NCBI RefSeq assembly: GCF_020783335.1
Contig: NZ_CP086068.1
Span: 3,906,001 to 3,970,000 of the forward strand
Direction: 5' to 3'
Origin: Mucilaginibacter daejeonensis
Lineage (GTDB): Bacteria > Bacteroidota > Bacteroidia > Sphingobacteriales > Sphingobacteriaceae
DNA: 64,000 bases
Position numbers and translations under genes: made by a program. The notes under the pieces were generated by a model. That model was not told the DNA's origin and did not search any database. It was given only the letters and a program-made list of their open reading frames with translations. Positions 22,867-33,295 of the stretch are shown piece by piece (positions within the stretch are counted from its first letter, which is position 1; each line of letters starts with the position of its first letter).

Positions 22867-24774
22867 TTAATCCAACTCCAAATTCAGCCGCTTGCGCAAC
22901 TCTAATAGTTGCGGGTTCTTGGCAGCCATATGCTGAAATTTCTCCAGAGCGGTATACGGTTTACGCACCACGGTCTGTTCGTCTATGCGCGTGTTCACCT
23001 CAATGCTGAAATTACGCAAGGTGGTGCGCAGGTGGTTCATCAACCCTGGCTTTTCTTCCCTGAAAACGTTCTCCTGCGTACGATTGCTCACGATCACCTC
23101 AAATACATAAGGTTGCAGCATCACCGGTGCGTTGGAGGTCAAAATGGTCACCAATGTGGCTTTACCATCGGCCTTTACCTTGGTCACGTGGTCCATCCAG
23201 CATTTCATGAACTCATCAGTAGTAAAGCTTTCGTTGTCGGTACCTTTTAAGTAAGGATCTTCCTCATCTTCAACGGCGGTAAGGGCGCCCATGCTGCCAC
23301 CCTTTAATGATGGACTTAACGATGGCGTGGCCAGTAAAGACGTAGCCAATGGCCGAACGGGTGCTTCGGGCTTGGCAGCCTCAGGCTGAGGCGAAGCCGA
23401 CGGCAAAGGTTCCGTTACGTGCCGGACCGGTTCGGGAGGTGCCGCCTTTAATGATGGCGTTGAGGATAAACTGGGTGTAGCACCAGCCGTGTAAGCAGGC
23501 TTTGGCTCATTCACCACAGGCTCGGGCACGGGAGGCGCAGCTACCGGACGCGGTGCCTCTGTAGCTGCATTCATGACCGGTTGTGCCGCAGCAGGTGCGG
23601 CTACGCCTGGATCAGAGTTTTTTTTTAAGGCCTCACCATTTGGCGACGCTTGAACCGCAGGCATACTTGCTGCTGTGAATACCGATGGCAAATGGCATAT
23701 CTTGAGTAGAGCAAGCTCTACTTGTAAACGCTGATTCTTACTTAGCTTATAATTCAGTTCGCACTGGTTGGCCATGTTAAGCGCCGAGAGCAGGAACGAT
23801 ACCGTTGCCCGTTGCGCCTGTTGTACATATTTTTGACGGATGCCCTCGCTTACCTCCAACAGTTTCACAGTTGCAGCATCCTTGGTCACCAGCAAATTGC
23901 GCAGGTGCCCGCACAAGCCGCTAATGAAGTGGCTGCCATCGAACCCTTTAGATAGGATCTCATCAAAGATCAGCAGGGTCTTGGCCGTGTCCTCGCCGAG
24001 CAGGCTATCGGTGATATTGAAGTAGTGGTCGTAGTCGAGGATGTTCAGGTTATCGATCACCGAACGGTAAGTGACCTTACCACCCGAAAAGCTCACGATC
24101 TGATCGAACATGGACAGTGCATCGCGCAAACCACCATCTGCCTTTTGGGCAATGATGTGTAGTCCGTCGGGCTCAAAGCCAATGCTTTCTTTTTGGGCGA
24201 TGGAGGCCAGGTGATCGGCCATATCCTCTACCTTAATGCGGTTAAAATCAAAGATCTGACACCGCGAAAGGATAGTAGGTAATATCTTATGTTTCTCAGT
24301 AGTGGCCAGGATGAAGATCGCATAGTTAGGCGGTTCCTCCAAAGTTTTCAGGAACGCGTTGAACGCCGCCTGCGACAGCATGTGCACCTCATCGATGATA
24401 TACACCTTGAATTTGCCTGCCTGCGGGGGTATACGCACCTGCTCGATCAGGCTCCGTATATCATCTACCGAGTTGTTGGATGCAGCGTCCAACTCATGTA
24501 CGTTAAAGGAAGTACCTTGCTGAAAAGCACGGCACGGATCGCACTCGCCGCAAGCCTCGCCATTGGGCTGCAGGTTGGTGCAGTTAATGGTTTTGGCCAG
24601 GATACGCGCGCATGTGGTTTTGCCCACCCCACGTGGCCCGCAGAATAAAAATGCCTGCGCCAGCTGACTGTTCTTGATCGCGTTCTTCAAAGTATTGGTC
24701 ACATGTTGCTGACCTACAACGCTTTCAAAAGTTACCGGGCGGTACTTACGGGCCGAAACTATAAAATTATCCAC
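22867..24774 (-). CDS. dnaX: DNA polymerase III subunit gamma/tau
   Basis: The clamp-loader ATPase of the replicase. The GTG at 24774 gives 635 residues starting VDNFIVSARKYRPVTF, the usual beginning in this group; the TTG six codons earlier looks like part of the promoter. Visible motifs are Walker A GPRGVGKTT (near residue 52 counted from the TTG), a four-cysteine zinc module (C...CGECDPC), Walker B VYIIDEVHML, and the sensor SRC at ILSRCQIFDF. Residues about 370-520 form a Pro/Ala-rich linker and the C-terminus is the tau-like domain. The length fits full tau. No slippery A-run for gamma production is evident in the part I checked. Confidence 0.94.
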   Translation of the reverse strand: MDNFIVSARKYRPVTFESVVGQQHVTNTLKNAIKNSQLAQAFLFCGPRGVGKTTCARILAKTINCTNLQPNGEACGECDPCRAFQQGTSFNVHELDAASNNSVDDIRSLIEQVRIPPQAGKFKVYIIDEVHMLSQAAFNAFLKTLEEPPNYAIFILATTEKHKILPTILSRCQIFDFNRIKVEDMADHLASIAQKESIGFEPDGLHIIAQKADGGLRDALSMFDQIVSFSGGKVTYRSVIDNLNILDYDHYFNITDSLLGEDTAKTLLIFDEILSKGFDGSHFISGLCGHLRNLLVTKDAATVKLLEVSEGIRQKYVQQAQRATVSFLLSALNMANQCELNYKLSKNQRLQVELALLKICHLPSVFTAASMPAVQASPNGEALKKNSDPGVAAPAAAQPVMNAATEAPRPVAAPPVPEPVVNEPKPAYTAGATPSLSSTPSLKAAPPEPVRHVTEPLPSASPQPEAAKPEAPVRPLATSLLATPSLSPSLKGGSMGALTAVEDEEDPYLKGTDNESFTTDEFMKCWMDHVTKVKADGKATLVTILTSNAPVMLQPYVFEVIVSNRTQENVFREEKPGLMNHLRTTLRNFSIEVNTRIDEQTVVRKPYTALEKFQHMAAKNPQLLELRKRLNLELD

Positions 24775-24917
24775 AGCCACTAAGTTACGCAAATTTGCCG
24801 AAAGGCTAAAGGGGAAAGAACGCTTAGACGTGAGGTCAAGCGCGCAAGCTCAAATAGCTCAGCTGAACTATTTGGCGTAAAAGTTGTACTTTTACCTATA
24901 TAAAGTGACCATTAATT

Positions 24918-25496
24918 ATGCGATTCTCTGACCTTGACCTCAGCAAAAGCTACACCTACGCCGACTACTTAAAATGGCAGTTCGATGAGCGACTGGAGCT
25001 GATCAAAGGCAAGATATTCAAGATGAGTCCTGCACCGAGTGTGATCCATCAACGACTGTCAGGAAGAGTATTTCTGAAGTTAGGCAATTACCTTGCGGGT
25101 AAGGCTTGCGAAGTTTTCAATGCGCCCCTTGATGTTCGCCTAACACGAACCGTTAATGATGCACAGGTCACCACAGTGCTTCAACCTGATGTTTGCGTGA
25201 TCTGCGATCCCACCAAAATTGATGCCCGCGGCGCTGTTGGCGCTCCCGACATTGTGGTGGAGATACTATCGCCGGGGAATAACAATAAAGAGTTACAGAC
25301 CAAGTACGATGTGTATGAAGAGGCAGGTGTACAGGAGTACTGGATCATTCACCCGTCTGAACGCACCTTTCTTAAATACACACTTGCCAATGGATCATAC
25401 GTGGCCTCACGTCTGCTTACCGGGGGCGATCAAGTGACCACTCCTATCCTGCCCGGATTTGTGCTCGACCTTGAAGAAGTATTCAAAGATCTATAG
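24918..25496 (+). CDS. Uma2-family putative endonuclease (DUF820)
   Basis: A 192-residue single-domain protein of the PD-(D/E)XK-like Uma2 family. Signature parts are RLELIKGKIFKMSPAPS with the leading glutamates, a central VLQPDVCVICDPTKID and APDIVVEILSPGN (the D...ExL core near residues 112-120) followed by KYDVYEEAGVQEYWIIHP. Family members are predicted restriction-like nucleases, abundant in cyanobacteria and Bacteroidota, with unproven substrates. The gene stands alone, divergent from dnaX, with a TACTTTTA element about 30 bases upstream. Confidence 0.85.
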   Translation: MRFSDLDLSKSYTYADYLKWQFDERLELIKGKIFKMSPAPSVIHQRLSGRVFLKLGNYLAGKACEVFNAPLDVRLTRTVNDAQVTTVLQPDVCVICDPTKIDARGAVGAPDIVVEILSPGNNNKELQTKYDVYEEAGVQEYWIIHPSERTFLKYTLANGSYVASRLLTGGDQVTTPILPGFVLDLEEVFKDL

Positions 25497-25498
25497 GT

Positions 25499-26116
25499 TC
25501 ATTCGATGCCTGTGATCTCTTTCACCTTATAATAACCTTTGGCAGCCGGAACATAAACCTCCATCTCCTGCCATTTGACCTTGACCTTTTTGCCTGCGTA
25601 TGTACTGGTCGCGCTCTGGAAATTCTCCGACCCATCAAATTGCCTTAGCCACAGGAATGACCTTTCCTTGCCGGCAACATCGGTTATCACAACATAATTG
25701 AAGCCTTTATTCTCGATCCGTTTGATCGTCCCCTGAGTGGTGCCGATCTCGGCACCCGGATCTTTTTCTTTCTGAGCCATTTTGGTGGCTATCTTCAGGA
25801 ACGATGCACAGTTAGACTTTAAGAGGTTCTTACCAATGTCGGTACCCAGCGCCTGCATTGCTCCATCATCGCTAACATCGATCTTTCGTTCTTCGGCAAC
25901 GTTCATCAACAATGCACTATATTTCGAGAATGCTTCATTAAATGCGTTCTCCGCCTGCTCTTTGGTCTTTAATGATGCCACATCCACTTTATTCATCTCC
26001 AGGCACAAACTGTCGATGAGCTTTTTTTCTAATGGTCCGGAAGTTACATTGGATTGAGCTTTTAGGAGTTGGGCGCCTGCTGAAAAGATAGCGAGCAAAA
26101 GGATGATACGCTTCAT
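25499..26116 (-). CDS. Exported hypothetical protein
   Basis: The ATG at 26116 gives 205 residues with a signal peptide (KRIILLLAIFSAGAQLLKAQ); a start 48 bases further upstream would mask it. The mature half is helical and charged (LIDSLCLEMNKVDVASL, ...), the C-terminal half contains strand-like segments (TIKRIENKGFNYVVITDVAGKERSFLW) that resemble an OB-like or SH3-like fold. No named family. Its stop lies two bases from the Uma2 stop; the genes converge. Confidence 0.6.
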   Translation of the reverse strand: MKRIILLLAIFSAGAQLLKAQSNVTSGPLEKKLIDSLCLEMNKVDVASLKTKEQAENAFNEAFSKYSALLMNVAEERKIDVSDDGAMQALGTDIGKNLLKSNCASFLKIATKMAQKEKDPGAEIGTTQGTIKRIENKGFNYVVITDVAGKERSFLWLRQFDGSENFQSATSTYAGKKVKVKWQEMEVYVPAAKGYYKVKEITGIE

Positions 26117-26217
26117 GATGATAAGTTGAGTTGCGGGAGTAAATATAGAATAAAGATGCGACAACGCCCGTTAATAAGGGAAGCGCTAAGTGTATCAACG
26201 GATTATCTATTGAACAC

Positions 26218-26248
26218 TTGCATATATCCAGATATATTTCTACATTTG
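26218..26248 (+). promoter_or_regulatory. rpsF-rpsR-rplI promoter
   Basis: TTG (26218-26220), a 20-base spacer and TACATTTG (26241-26248) match the Bacteroidota consensus exactly. The short leader after it contains a CCCG/CGGG hairpin (26253-26267), which might bind S6:S18 as in other bacteria, but I cannot confirm a known leader motif. Confidence 0.8.
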
Positions 26249-26290
26249 CGTCCCCGTTTTGCACGGGTAATTAATTAACAAACGTATAAA

Positions 26291-26653
26291 ATGCAACAGT
26301 ACGAAACCGTCATCATTCTAACCCCGTTGTTATCTGATGAGGCTGCTAAAGAGGCGATCGCCAAATTTAGCAAGATCCTTACCGATAACGGAGCCGAGAT
26401 TGTTCAAGAGGACAATTGGGGTTTGAGAAAATTAGCGTATCCGATCCAAAAGAAATCGACCGGATACTACCACCTCACCGAATTCCGCGCTCCGGGTGAA
26501 TTAATTAGCAAACTGGAGATCGAATACAAACGTGATGAGCGTGTTATGCGTTTCCTGACCATTGCTTTAGATAAAAATGCTATTGCGTACAACGAGAAAA
26601 AACGCAGCGGTGCTTTCAACAAAAAACCTAAAACAGAGGAGGCAGCAGCTTAA
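26291..26653 (+). CDS. rpsF: 30S ribosomal protein S6
   Basis: A 120-residue protein binding 16S rRNA together with S18. It shows [20 protein letters not shown] at the start, [19 protein letters not shown] in the middle and [15 protein letters not shown] toward the end, the standard S6 pattern, with a lysine-rich tail ([18 protein letters not shown]) common in Bacteroidota. It is first in an S6-S18-L9 operon, two bases before rpsR. Confidence 0.97.
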   Translation: MQQYETVIILTPLLSDEAAKEAIAKFSKILTDNGAEIVQEDNWGLRKLAYPIQKKSTGYYHLTEFRAPGELISKLEIEYKRDERVMRFLTIALDKNAIAYNEKKRSGAFNKKPKTEEAAA

Positions 26654-26655
26654 TT

Positions 26656-26919
26656 ATGGCAAACGAACAGATCCAATACGTTACCGCCCCTAAAGTGGAC
26701 GATAACCGCAAAAAATACTGCCGCTTCAAAAAGAACGGTATCAAATACATCGATTACAAAGACGCTAACTTCCTTTTGAAGTTCGTTAACGATCAGGGTA
26801 AAGTATTACCACGTCGTTTGACCGGTACTTCATTGAAATTTCAGCGTAAAGTGTCGCAAGCCGTTAAACGTGCCCGTCACATCGGTTTATTACCATACGT
26901 TACTGACTCGTTAAAATAA
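26656..26919 (+). CDS. rpsR: 30S ribosomal protein S18
   Basis: An 87-residue protein that pairs with S6 on the platform of the small subunit. The signature KKYCRFKKNGIKYIDYKD and LKFVNDQGKVLPRRLTG and KVSQAVKRARHIGLLPY are typical of S18. The N-terminal cysteine motif of zinc-type S18 is reduced to a single Cys. Between rpsF and rplI. Confidence 0.97.
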   Translation: MANEQIQYVTAPKVDDNRKKYCRFKKNGIKYIDYKDANFLLKFVNDQGKVLPRRLTGTSLKFQRKVSQAVKRARHIGLLPYVTDSLK

Positions 26920-26933
26920 TAGGAGGTTACAAA

Positions 26934-27377
26934 ATGGACATTATCTTAAAACAAGACGTTAAGAACCTCGGCGAAAAAGACGAAGTGGTTAAAGTAAAAG
27001 CTGGTTACGGCCGTAACTTCCTTATCCCTAAAGGATTTGGTATACTGGCTACTGAATCGGCCCGTAAAGTTTTAGCTGAGAACCTTAAACAAGCTCAGTT
27101 CAAACAAGACAAGATCCGCAAAGATGCTGACGAAGTTGCTGCCCGTTTAGAAGGCGTGAAACTGAGCATTGGCGCTAAAGCTGGCGAAAGCGGCAAGATC
27201 TTCGGTGCTGTGAACACCATCCAGGTGGCTGATGCTTTAAAAGCTCAAGGCTTTGAAGTTGACCGTCGTCGTATCACCTTTAACGAGGACCCTAAATTTG
27301 TTGGTGAGTACACCGCAACCCTTAACCTGCACAAAGAGGTTAAAGTACAGGTTCCTTTTGAAGTGGTAGCTGAGTAA
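26934..27377 (+). CDS. rplI: 50S ribosomal protein L9
   Basis: A 147-residue protein with the two-lobed L9 layout: MDIILKQDVKNLGEKDEVVKVKAGY at the N-terminus (quoted in part: GLKDEVVKVKAGYGRNFLIP pattern), a long connecting helix and a C-terminal RNA-binding lobe (KLSIGAKAGESGKIFGAV). A strong AGGAGG lies about seven bases before the ATG, unusual in Bacteroidota where Shine-Dalgarno sequences are rare. Last gene of the operon. Confidence 0.96.
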   Translation: MDIILKQDVKNLGEKDEVVKVKAGYGRNFLIPKGFGILATESARKVLAENLKQAQFKQDKIRKDADEVAARLEGVKLSIGAKAGESGKIFGAVNTIQVADALKAQGFEVDRRRITFNEDPKFVGEYTATLNLHKEVKVQVPFEVVAE

Positions 27378-27385
27378 TTTGGCAC

Positions 27386-27520
27386 ACCTGTCCTCTCCCA
27401 AAGGAGAAGGAATTAGGAAATATCAACAAAGCCCTTTCCATTGGAGAGGGCTTTGTTATTTTTAGGGAAAATTTTTAGATCCCTTAAGCCCTCCCTCCCG
27501 GGGAGGGTTGGGGCGGGGCT
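27386..27520. repeat. Cluster of GC-rich palindromic repeats
   Basis: Three imperfect palindromes of the CCTCTCC/GGAGAGG and CTCCCGGGGAGG type lie between rplI and mtgA. They are members of the family seen at 22728 and 29110. Confidence 0.65.
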
Positions 27521-27524
27521 GTTT

Positions 27525-28220
27525 ATGATCACCAAAGGTATAGGTAAACTGATATGGCGCTTTGTAAGGCTGGCGCTGCTACTATTTTTCGGCATCAGCA
27601 TTTTGTGGGTGCTGCTGCTGCGTTTTATAAACCCGCCCGTTACCTGGCTCATGATCAGCCGTGCCTTTGAGCGCAAGGCAGCCGGCAAAGAATGGAAGAT
27701 CGACAAGGACTGGAAGGACTTTGACGAGATATCCATCAACATGAAAAAGGCCGCCGTTGCCGGTGAGGACCAATCCTTTCTTGAACATAATGGCTTTGAT
27801 TTTAAAGCCATTGAACGCGCGATCAAAAAGAACGCGCACAGCAATAAGATCATTGGTGGCAGCACCATATCGCAGCAAACTGCAAAGAACGTTTTTTTAT
27901 GGCAGGGCCGCTCGTGGCTGCGTAAAGGTTTAGAGGCCTACTTTACCATGCTGATCGAGATATTTTGGAGCAAGCAACGCATCATGGAAGTATACCTGAA
28001 CGTGATCGAGATGGGTGATGGCATTTACGGCGCCGAAGCTGCCGCGCAGAACTACTTCCACAAGCCGGCCTCACAACTGACCCGGCGCGAGGCGGCGGCC
28101 ATTGCGGCCATCTTCCCGAGTCCGCTTAAACGCTCGGCCACCGATCCTACACGCTTTGTAAGGCACCGCCGTTACCTGATCATGAAGAACATGCGCCGTT
28201 TAGGTCCGCTGGATTTTTAA
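27525..28220 (+). CDS. mtgA: Monofunctional peptidoglycan transglycosylase
   Basis: The ATG at 27525 gives 231 residues; an upstream start would read through intergenic repeats. A membrane anchor (about 9-30, [20 protein letters not shown]) is followed by the GT51 glycosyltransferase domain: [17 protein letters not shown] (catalytic glutamate motif, near residue 84), [12 protein letters not shown] (near 119), [13 protein letters not shown] and [17 protein letters not shown]. The enzyme polymerises lipid II glycans without a transpeptidase domain. Length and domain order fit MtgA. Confidence 0.93.
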   Translation: MITKGIGKLIWRFVRLALLLFFGISILWVLLLRFINPPVTWLMISRAFERKAAGKEWKIDKDWKDFDEISINMKKAAVAGEDQSFLEHNGFDFKAIERAIKKNAHSNKIIGGSTISQQTAKNVFLWQGRSWLRKGLEAYFTMLIEIFWSKQRIMEVYLNVIEMGDGIYGAEAAAQNYFHKPASQLTRREAAAIAAIFPSPLKRSATDPTRFVRHRRYLIMKNMRRLGPLDF

Positions 28221-28232
28221 ATAAAGATCTGT

Positions 28233-28262
28233 AAAGCCCTCCGTCCCGGGGAAGGTTTGGGA
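28233..28262. repeat. GC-rich palindromic repeat
   Basis: The CTCCGTCCCGGGGAAGG type palindrome follows mtgA by some ten bases, a member of the 22728 family. Confidence 0.6.
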
Positions 28263-28347
28263 GGGGCTGTACTACCATTCACCATCAAAAAAATACCATT
28301 CGGCTAAAAGTCCATCTTTCTGAGTGCTTGTGCTGTACATTTACAGC

Positions 28348-29109
28348 ATGGCAAAACAACCTATCATCACAGTTACCGATCTGGTAAAGCAATACGACGG
28401 ACTTACCGCCGTTAAAGGCATCAGCTTTGAGGTCCATGAAGGCGAGATCTTTGGGCTATTGGGCCCTAACGGCGCCGGCAAGACCACCACGCTCGAGATC
28501 ATTGAAACGTTACGCGACAAGACCTCGGGCCGTATTTTGGTGGACGGACTGGATATTGATACCCAAGCCAGCCAGATCAAACAGCGCATCGGCGTACAGC
28601 TGCAGGCCGCAGGCTACTATCCGGGCCTCAACCTTACCGAGCTGCTTAAATTATTTGCCGGCCTTTACGGCGTAGGTATCGATCCTATACAAATGCTGGC
28701 CAAAGTGAACCTGACCGATAAAGCTAAGGCTTTGTATAAAGATCTGTCGGGCGGCCAAAAACAACGCTTCTCGATCGCCACCACGCTGATCAACAATCCA
28801 CGCATCATATTTTTGGATGAGCCTACTACTGGCCTTGACCCGCAGGCCCGCCGTAACCTTTGGGAACTCATTCGCGAGATACGAACCGCCGGCACCACTG
28901 TGGTGATCACCACCCACTACATGGACGAGGCCGAAGAACTTTGCGATCGCGTTGCCTTTGTTGATGGTGGCCACATCGTTGGCATTAACACTCCTGACAC
29001 CTTCATTGACCAGCTGATAGAACGCGGCTTTGAACGTAAGAAACACACCAAACTGGCCAACCTGGAAGATGTGTTCATTGACCTGACCGGCAAGGAGTGG
29101 CGGGAATAA
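28348..29109 (+). CDS. ABC transporter ATP-binding protein
   Basis: The ATG at 28348 gives 253 residues of a standard ABC ATPase: Walker A GPNGAGKTTT (near residue 41), Q-loop GVQLQAAGYY, signature LSGGQKQRFS, Walker B RIIFLDEPTTGLDPQ and H-loop TTHYMDEAE. The DRA/CcmA-like family partner is the ABC-2 permease gene downstream, separated by a repeat-containing spacer of 120 bases. The pair would export a drug, polysaccharide or other small substrate across the inner membrane; the substrate is not visible. Confidence 0.93.
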   Translation: MAKQPIITVTDLVKQYDGLTAVKGISFEVHEGEIFGLLGPNGAGKTTTLEIIETLRDKTSGRILVDGLDIDTQASQIKQRIGVQLQAAGYYPGLNLTELLKLFAGLYGVGIDPIQMLAKVNLTDKAKALYKDLSGGQKQRFSIATTLINNPRIIFLDEPTTGLDPQARRNLWELIREIRTAGTTVVITTHYMDEAEELCDRVAFVDGGHIVGINTPDTFIDQLIERGFERKKHTKLANLEDVFIDLTGKEWRE

Positions 29110-29228
29110 CCCCACACAACCCTCCCCGTAGGGAGGGCTTTAGAAACGAACGATCACATATAACATCCCTAAACTTAAAATACCCCCATAAAACTCCCTC
29201 TCCTTCGCAGAGGGCTGGGGAGAGGTAC
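29110..29228. repeat. GC-rich palindromic repeats inside an ABC operon
   Basis: CCCTCCCCGTAGGGAGGG (from about 29121) and CTCTCCTTCGCAGAGGG... type palindromes (from about 29200) fill the spacer between the ABC ATPase and permease genes. Confidence 0.65.
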
Positions 29229-29229
29229 C

Positions 29230-30324
29230 ATGAACTCATCATACTCTAACCTTCGCGCAACTTTGGCCATCACTAAGGCCAGTTTACGTTCCATCTTTCG
29301 CAGCCCATCGGCTGTTATATTCAGTTTGCTGTTCCCGCTCATTTTCATTGTCATATTTGCCAACCTGGGCGGCGGCGCTGTATCGGTAGATGTGGGCGTT
29401 GATAAGAACAGCGACACCATCAACCCCATCTATCAGATCCTGAAGAACTACAAGGTGATCAACCTCAAGACAGGTCTTACCGATAAGGCGCTGCAAACCA
29501 ACCTGTCAAAGGGTAGCCTTGATGCCGTGATCAGTATACAAAAGAACAATGGCATGCCAACCTATGTGCTCAACGCCAAATTTTCAAGTGCCTCGCAAGA
29601 GAAGGGTAACATGTTCCGCTCGATGCTAAAAAGCCTGCTGTACCAATTTAATAATCGGGCCCAAGCCAACGCCCCGCAAGTGGCCGAGCTGAAAGAGACC
29701 ACCATCACCGGCCGCGAATACAAATACATCGACTTTATACTGCCCGGCCAGTTAGGTTTCTCGTTGCTTAGCATCGGGGTTTTCGGTACCGCTTTTGTGT
29801 TCCTGAGCCTACGCCAAACGCTGGTGATCAAGCGCTTTTTTGCCACCCCGGTAAAACGCTACAGCATCGTATGTGGCGAAATGATCGCCCGTGTGCTCTT
29901 TGCCATGATGGGTTCGGTAGTGATCATTGGTGTAGGCCATTATGCCTTTGGGTTTACGCTGATCCATGGCGTGGCGACGGTGCTGAGCATGCTGCTACTG
30001 GCTTTGATCGGGCTGATCATCTTTATGGGCTTTGGTTTTATCATCTCTGGTCTGGCTAAAAATGATACCAGCATTCCTCCTTTATCTAATCTGGTCACCC
30101 TGCCACAGTTCCTGCTGTCAGGTACTTTCTTCTCTAACTCGGCGTTCCCTACCTGGCTCAGGAATGTGAGCAATGTATTGCCCCTCACCCACCTGAACAA
30201 TGCCATGCGCAAGGTAGCCTTTGAGGGAGCCGCGATCACCGAGGTAGGCCACGAATTATTGATCTTATTGATATGGGGTATCGTACTATACACCATCGCC
30301 ATCAAAACCTTTAAATGGGAATAA
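29230..30324 (+). CDS. ABC-2 type transporter permease
   Basis: A 364-residue membrane protein with the ABC-2 layout: one N-terminal membrane segment (about 28-48, SAVIFSLLFPLIFIVIFANLG), a large extracytoplasmic domain to about residue 170, then five further membrane segments, including the FVFLSLRQTLVIKRFFATPV motif between segments that contacts the ATPase and a LPLTHLNNAMRKVAF motif near the end. It pairs with the upstream ATPase. Confidence 0.92.
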   Translation: MNSSYSNLRATLAITKASLRSIFRSPSAVIFSLLFPLIFIVIFANLGGGAVSVDVGVDKNSDTINPIYQILKNYKVINLKTGLTDKALQTNLSKGSLDAVISIQKNNGMPTYVLNAKFSSASQEKGNMFRSMLKSLLYQFNNRAQANAPQVAELKETTITGREYKYIDFILPGQLGFSLLSIGVFGTAFVFLSLRQTLVIKRFFATPVKRYSIVCGEMIARVLFAMMGSVVIIGVGHYAFGFTLIHGVATVLSMLLLALIGLIIFMGFGFIISGLAKNDTSIPPLSNLVTLPQFLLSGTFFSNSAFPTWLRNVSNVLPLTHLNNAMRKVAFEGAAITEVGHELLILLIWGIVLYTIAIKTFKWE

Positions 30325-30355
30325 TATTATATTAACAATGAATGGCTTACAAGCC

Positions 30356-30363
30356 TATATTTG
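30356..30363 (+). promoter_or_regulatory. -7 element before DUF2490 gene
   Basis: TATATTTG, an exact TAnnTTTG match, ends one base before the hairpin at 30364. No clear -33 TTG is present. Confidence 0.5.
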
Positions 30364-30399
30364 CGCCTTTGTTAATAATTAATTAACAAAGGCGTTTTT
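30364..30399 (+). terminator. Terminator-like hairpin abutting a start codon
   Basis: A perfect 13-bp stem (30364-30376 with 30382-30394), five-base loop and TTTTT, ending one base before the DUF2490 ATG at 30400. It can end the ABC operon, and would form almost the whole 5' leader of the DUF2490 mRNA. Confidence 0.85.
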
Positions 30400-31083
30400 A
30401 TGTCGCTCAAACACACTCTTCTCATCTTTTGCTTAATTTTTAGCCTTACGGCAAGTGCCCAATACCAAGGCTTGGGTAGCTGGAACGTGGTCACCATTAA
30501 TTTACCGGGTAGTACCGAACACCGCTGGGGAGGTTACCTGGAGGCTCAGAACCGGAACTACGGCCTGACCAGCAAATTTTACTACTATGAAGCCAAAGGC
30601 GGGGTCAGTTATAATTTAGATAAGAACAACGTGGCATTGCTGGGCATAGGCCGTTACGTTACTTATGACGAGGACGATGTGGATAATGGTCCAATGCTGG
30701 AAGAGTTCCGTTTTTGGGAGCAGTTCGTCTCTAACCAGTACCTGGGCCGCATTCGTTTTGAGCATCGTTACCGCATCGAGCAGCGCTGGTTCAACACCGG
30801 CTATCGCAACCGTTTCCGTTACCGGTTCAGCTCGATCATCCCCTTCAACAAAAAGAAGGTGGAGCCAGGCGCACTGTACAGCATTTTGTACGACGAGCTT
30901 TTCTTCAACAACAAACAGCCTCATTTTGAACGTAACCGGGTGGCCTTATTGCTGGGTTATCAGTTCAGCAAGCAATTCGCGTTCACGGCGGGGTTGCTCA
31001 ACCAGTTCAATAATACCGCTACCGGCACTAACCGTAAGTACTATTTACATTTGAACGCCATATACAATATCGTACGCAAATAG
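30400..31083 (+). CDS. DUF2490 domain-containing protein
   Basis: A 227-residue protein with a signal peptide (KHTLLIFCLIFSLTASAQ) and a beta-barrel-like mature part: GLGSWNVVTINLPGSTEHRW, YYYEAKGGVSYNL, FRFWEQFVSNQYLGRIRFEHRYRIEQRW and a C-terminal YYLHLNAIYNIVRK. The repeated aromatic-capped strands match DUF2490, an outer-membrane family of Bacteroidota and Proteobacteria with unknown function. It stands alone after the ABC operon. Confidence 0.85.
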   Translation: MSLKHTLLIFCLIFSLTASAQYQGLGSWNVVTINLPGSTEHRWGGYLEAQNRNYGLTSKFYYYEAKGGVSYNLDKNNVALLGIGRYVTYDEDDVDNGPMLEEFRFWEQFVSNQYLGRIRFEHRYRIEQRWFNTGYRNRFRYRFSSIIPFNKKKVEPGALYSILYDELFFNNKQPHFERNRVALLLGYQFSKQFAFTAGLLNQFNNTATGTNRKYYLHLNAIYNIVRK

Positions 31084-31195
31084 AGGCGGATCGCAGGCTG
31101 CAATAGCGCCACCATGCCTATATTAAGTTATTGTAAACAAAACACTAAGTATTCATCTTTTACATTTCGAATGTCATTTTTTGCGCTTATCTTAG

Positions 31196-32539
<1,344 letters not shown>

Positions 32540-32599
32540 TGAGCAGAGAATGGTGAGTGGTGAATAGTTGAATGGTTCACTATAAGCCTTCTTAAAATA

Positions 32600-32630
32600 A
32601 AAAGGCCATCCTAAGCGGATGGCCTTTTTT
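32600..32630 (+). terminator. eno terminator
   Basis: A perfect 12-bp stem (AAAAGGCCATCC / GGATGGCCTTTT) with a TAAGC loop and T run. Confidence 0.9.
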
Positions 32631-32729
32631 GTTGTGCTATCGTTTGTCCAAGCTTTTCCACATGATATTACCAACCTACTATCAAGCTCTAAGGTTGTGC
32701 TTCAAGATTAAAAATGTTGAATAACCAAG

Positions 32730-32752
32730 AAAGGCCGCATTAAGCGGCCTTT
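32730..32752 (-). terminator. Terminator of the 32777 response regulator gene
   Basis: AAAGGCCGC / GCGGCCTTT, 9-bp perfect stem with ATTAA loop, followed on the minus strand by CTTGG after T's. Confidence 0.7.
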
Positions 32753-32776
32753 TCTGTTTATCAATTACCGAACTAT

Positions 32777-33145
32777 TCATGCAATATGTTTATGCACGAT
32801 GGCGAACAGGTCGGTCAGTTCAAATGGTTTTTTCAGGTAACCATCGGCCAGGCCCGCCTCGCTTACTTCTTTGATGTTACTCACCGCCGATACGATGATC
32901 ACCGGTATATGGCTCGTGGCCGGGTTGGTCTTCAATTCTTTACTGATCTGCTGGCCATTGGCATCGCTTTTCCAGTCGGTAAGCCAGTTATCCAACAAAA
33001 TAAGGTCGGGGGCTATCTCGCTAACGTTCTTCAGGATCTTCGCGCTTTCCGATTCGATCACCTCGAAGCCGTCCTCCTTTAACGCCAGTACGATGGTATC
33101 CCTTATATCTTTATCATCCTCAATGAGTAGAACTTTCTTAGCCAT
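32777..33145 (-). CDS. Single-domain response regulator
   Basis: A 122-residue receiver domain without an output domain. Acidic pocket IEDDKDI (near residues 8-11), phospho-acceptor Asp in LILLDNWLTDW (near 53), Thr/Ser switch in VIIVSAVS (Ser in place of Thr), and the conserved lysine in YLKKPF (near 105). Such proteins relay phosphate or bind a partner kinase or target. The WLTDW loop after the Asp is longer than in CheY. No kinase is adjacent. It ends at its own terminator. Confidence 0.9.
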   Translation of the reverse strand: MAKKVLLIEDDKDIRDTIVLALKEDGFEVIESESAKILKNVSEIAPDLILLDNWLTDWKSDANGQQISKELKTNPATSHIPVIIVSAVSNIKEVSEAGLADGYLKKPFELTDLFAIVHKHIA

Positions 33146-33295
33146 GGTGTTTTATCAATTAAGCATCTTCAATTAAGCATCGCCCCTCAGGCGACGGCGC
33201 TTTTATACGAGTTGTAACAAACAGCACCCCATATATTGTTTTGATCCAACAAAGGTAACTTTAAATAAGTGCATGGCTAAGTTCACCGTTATGCC

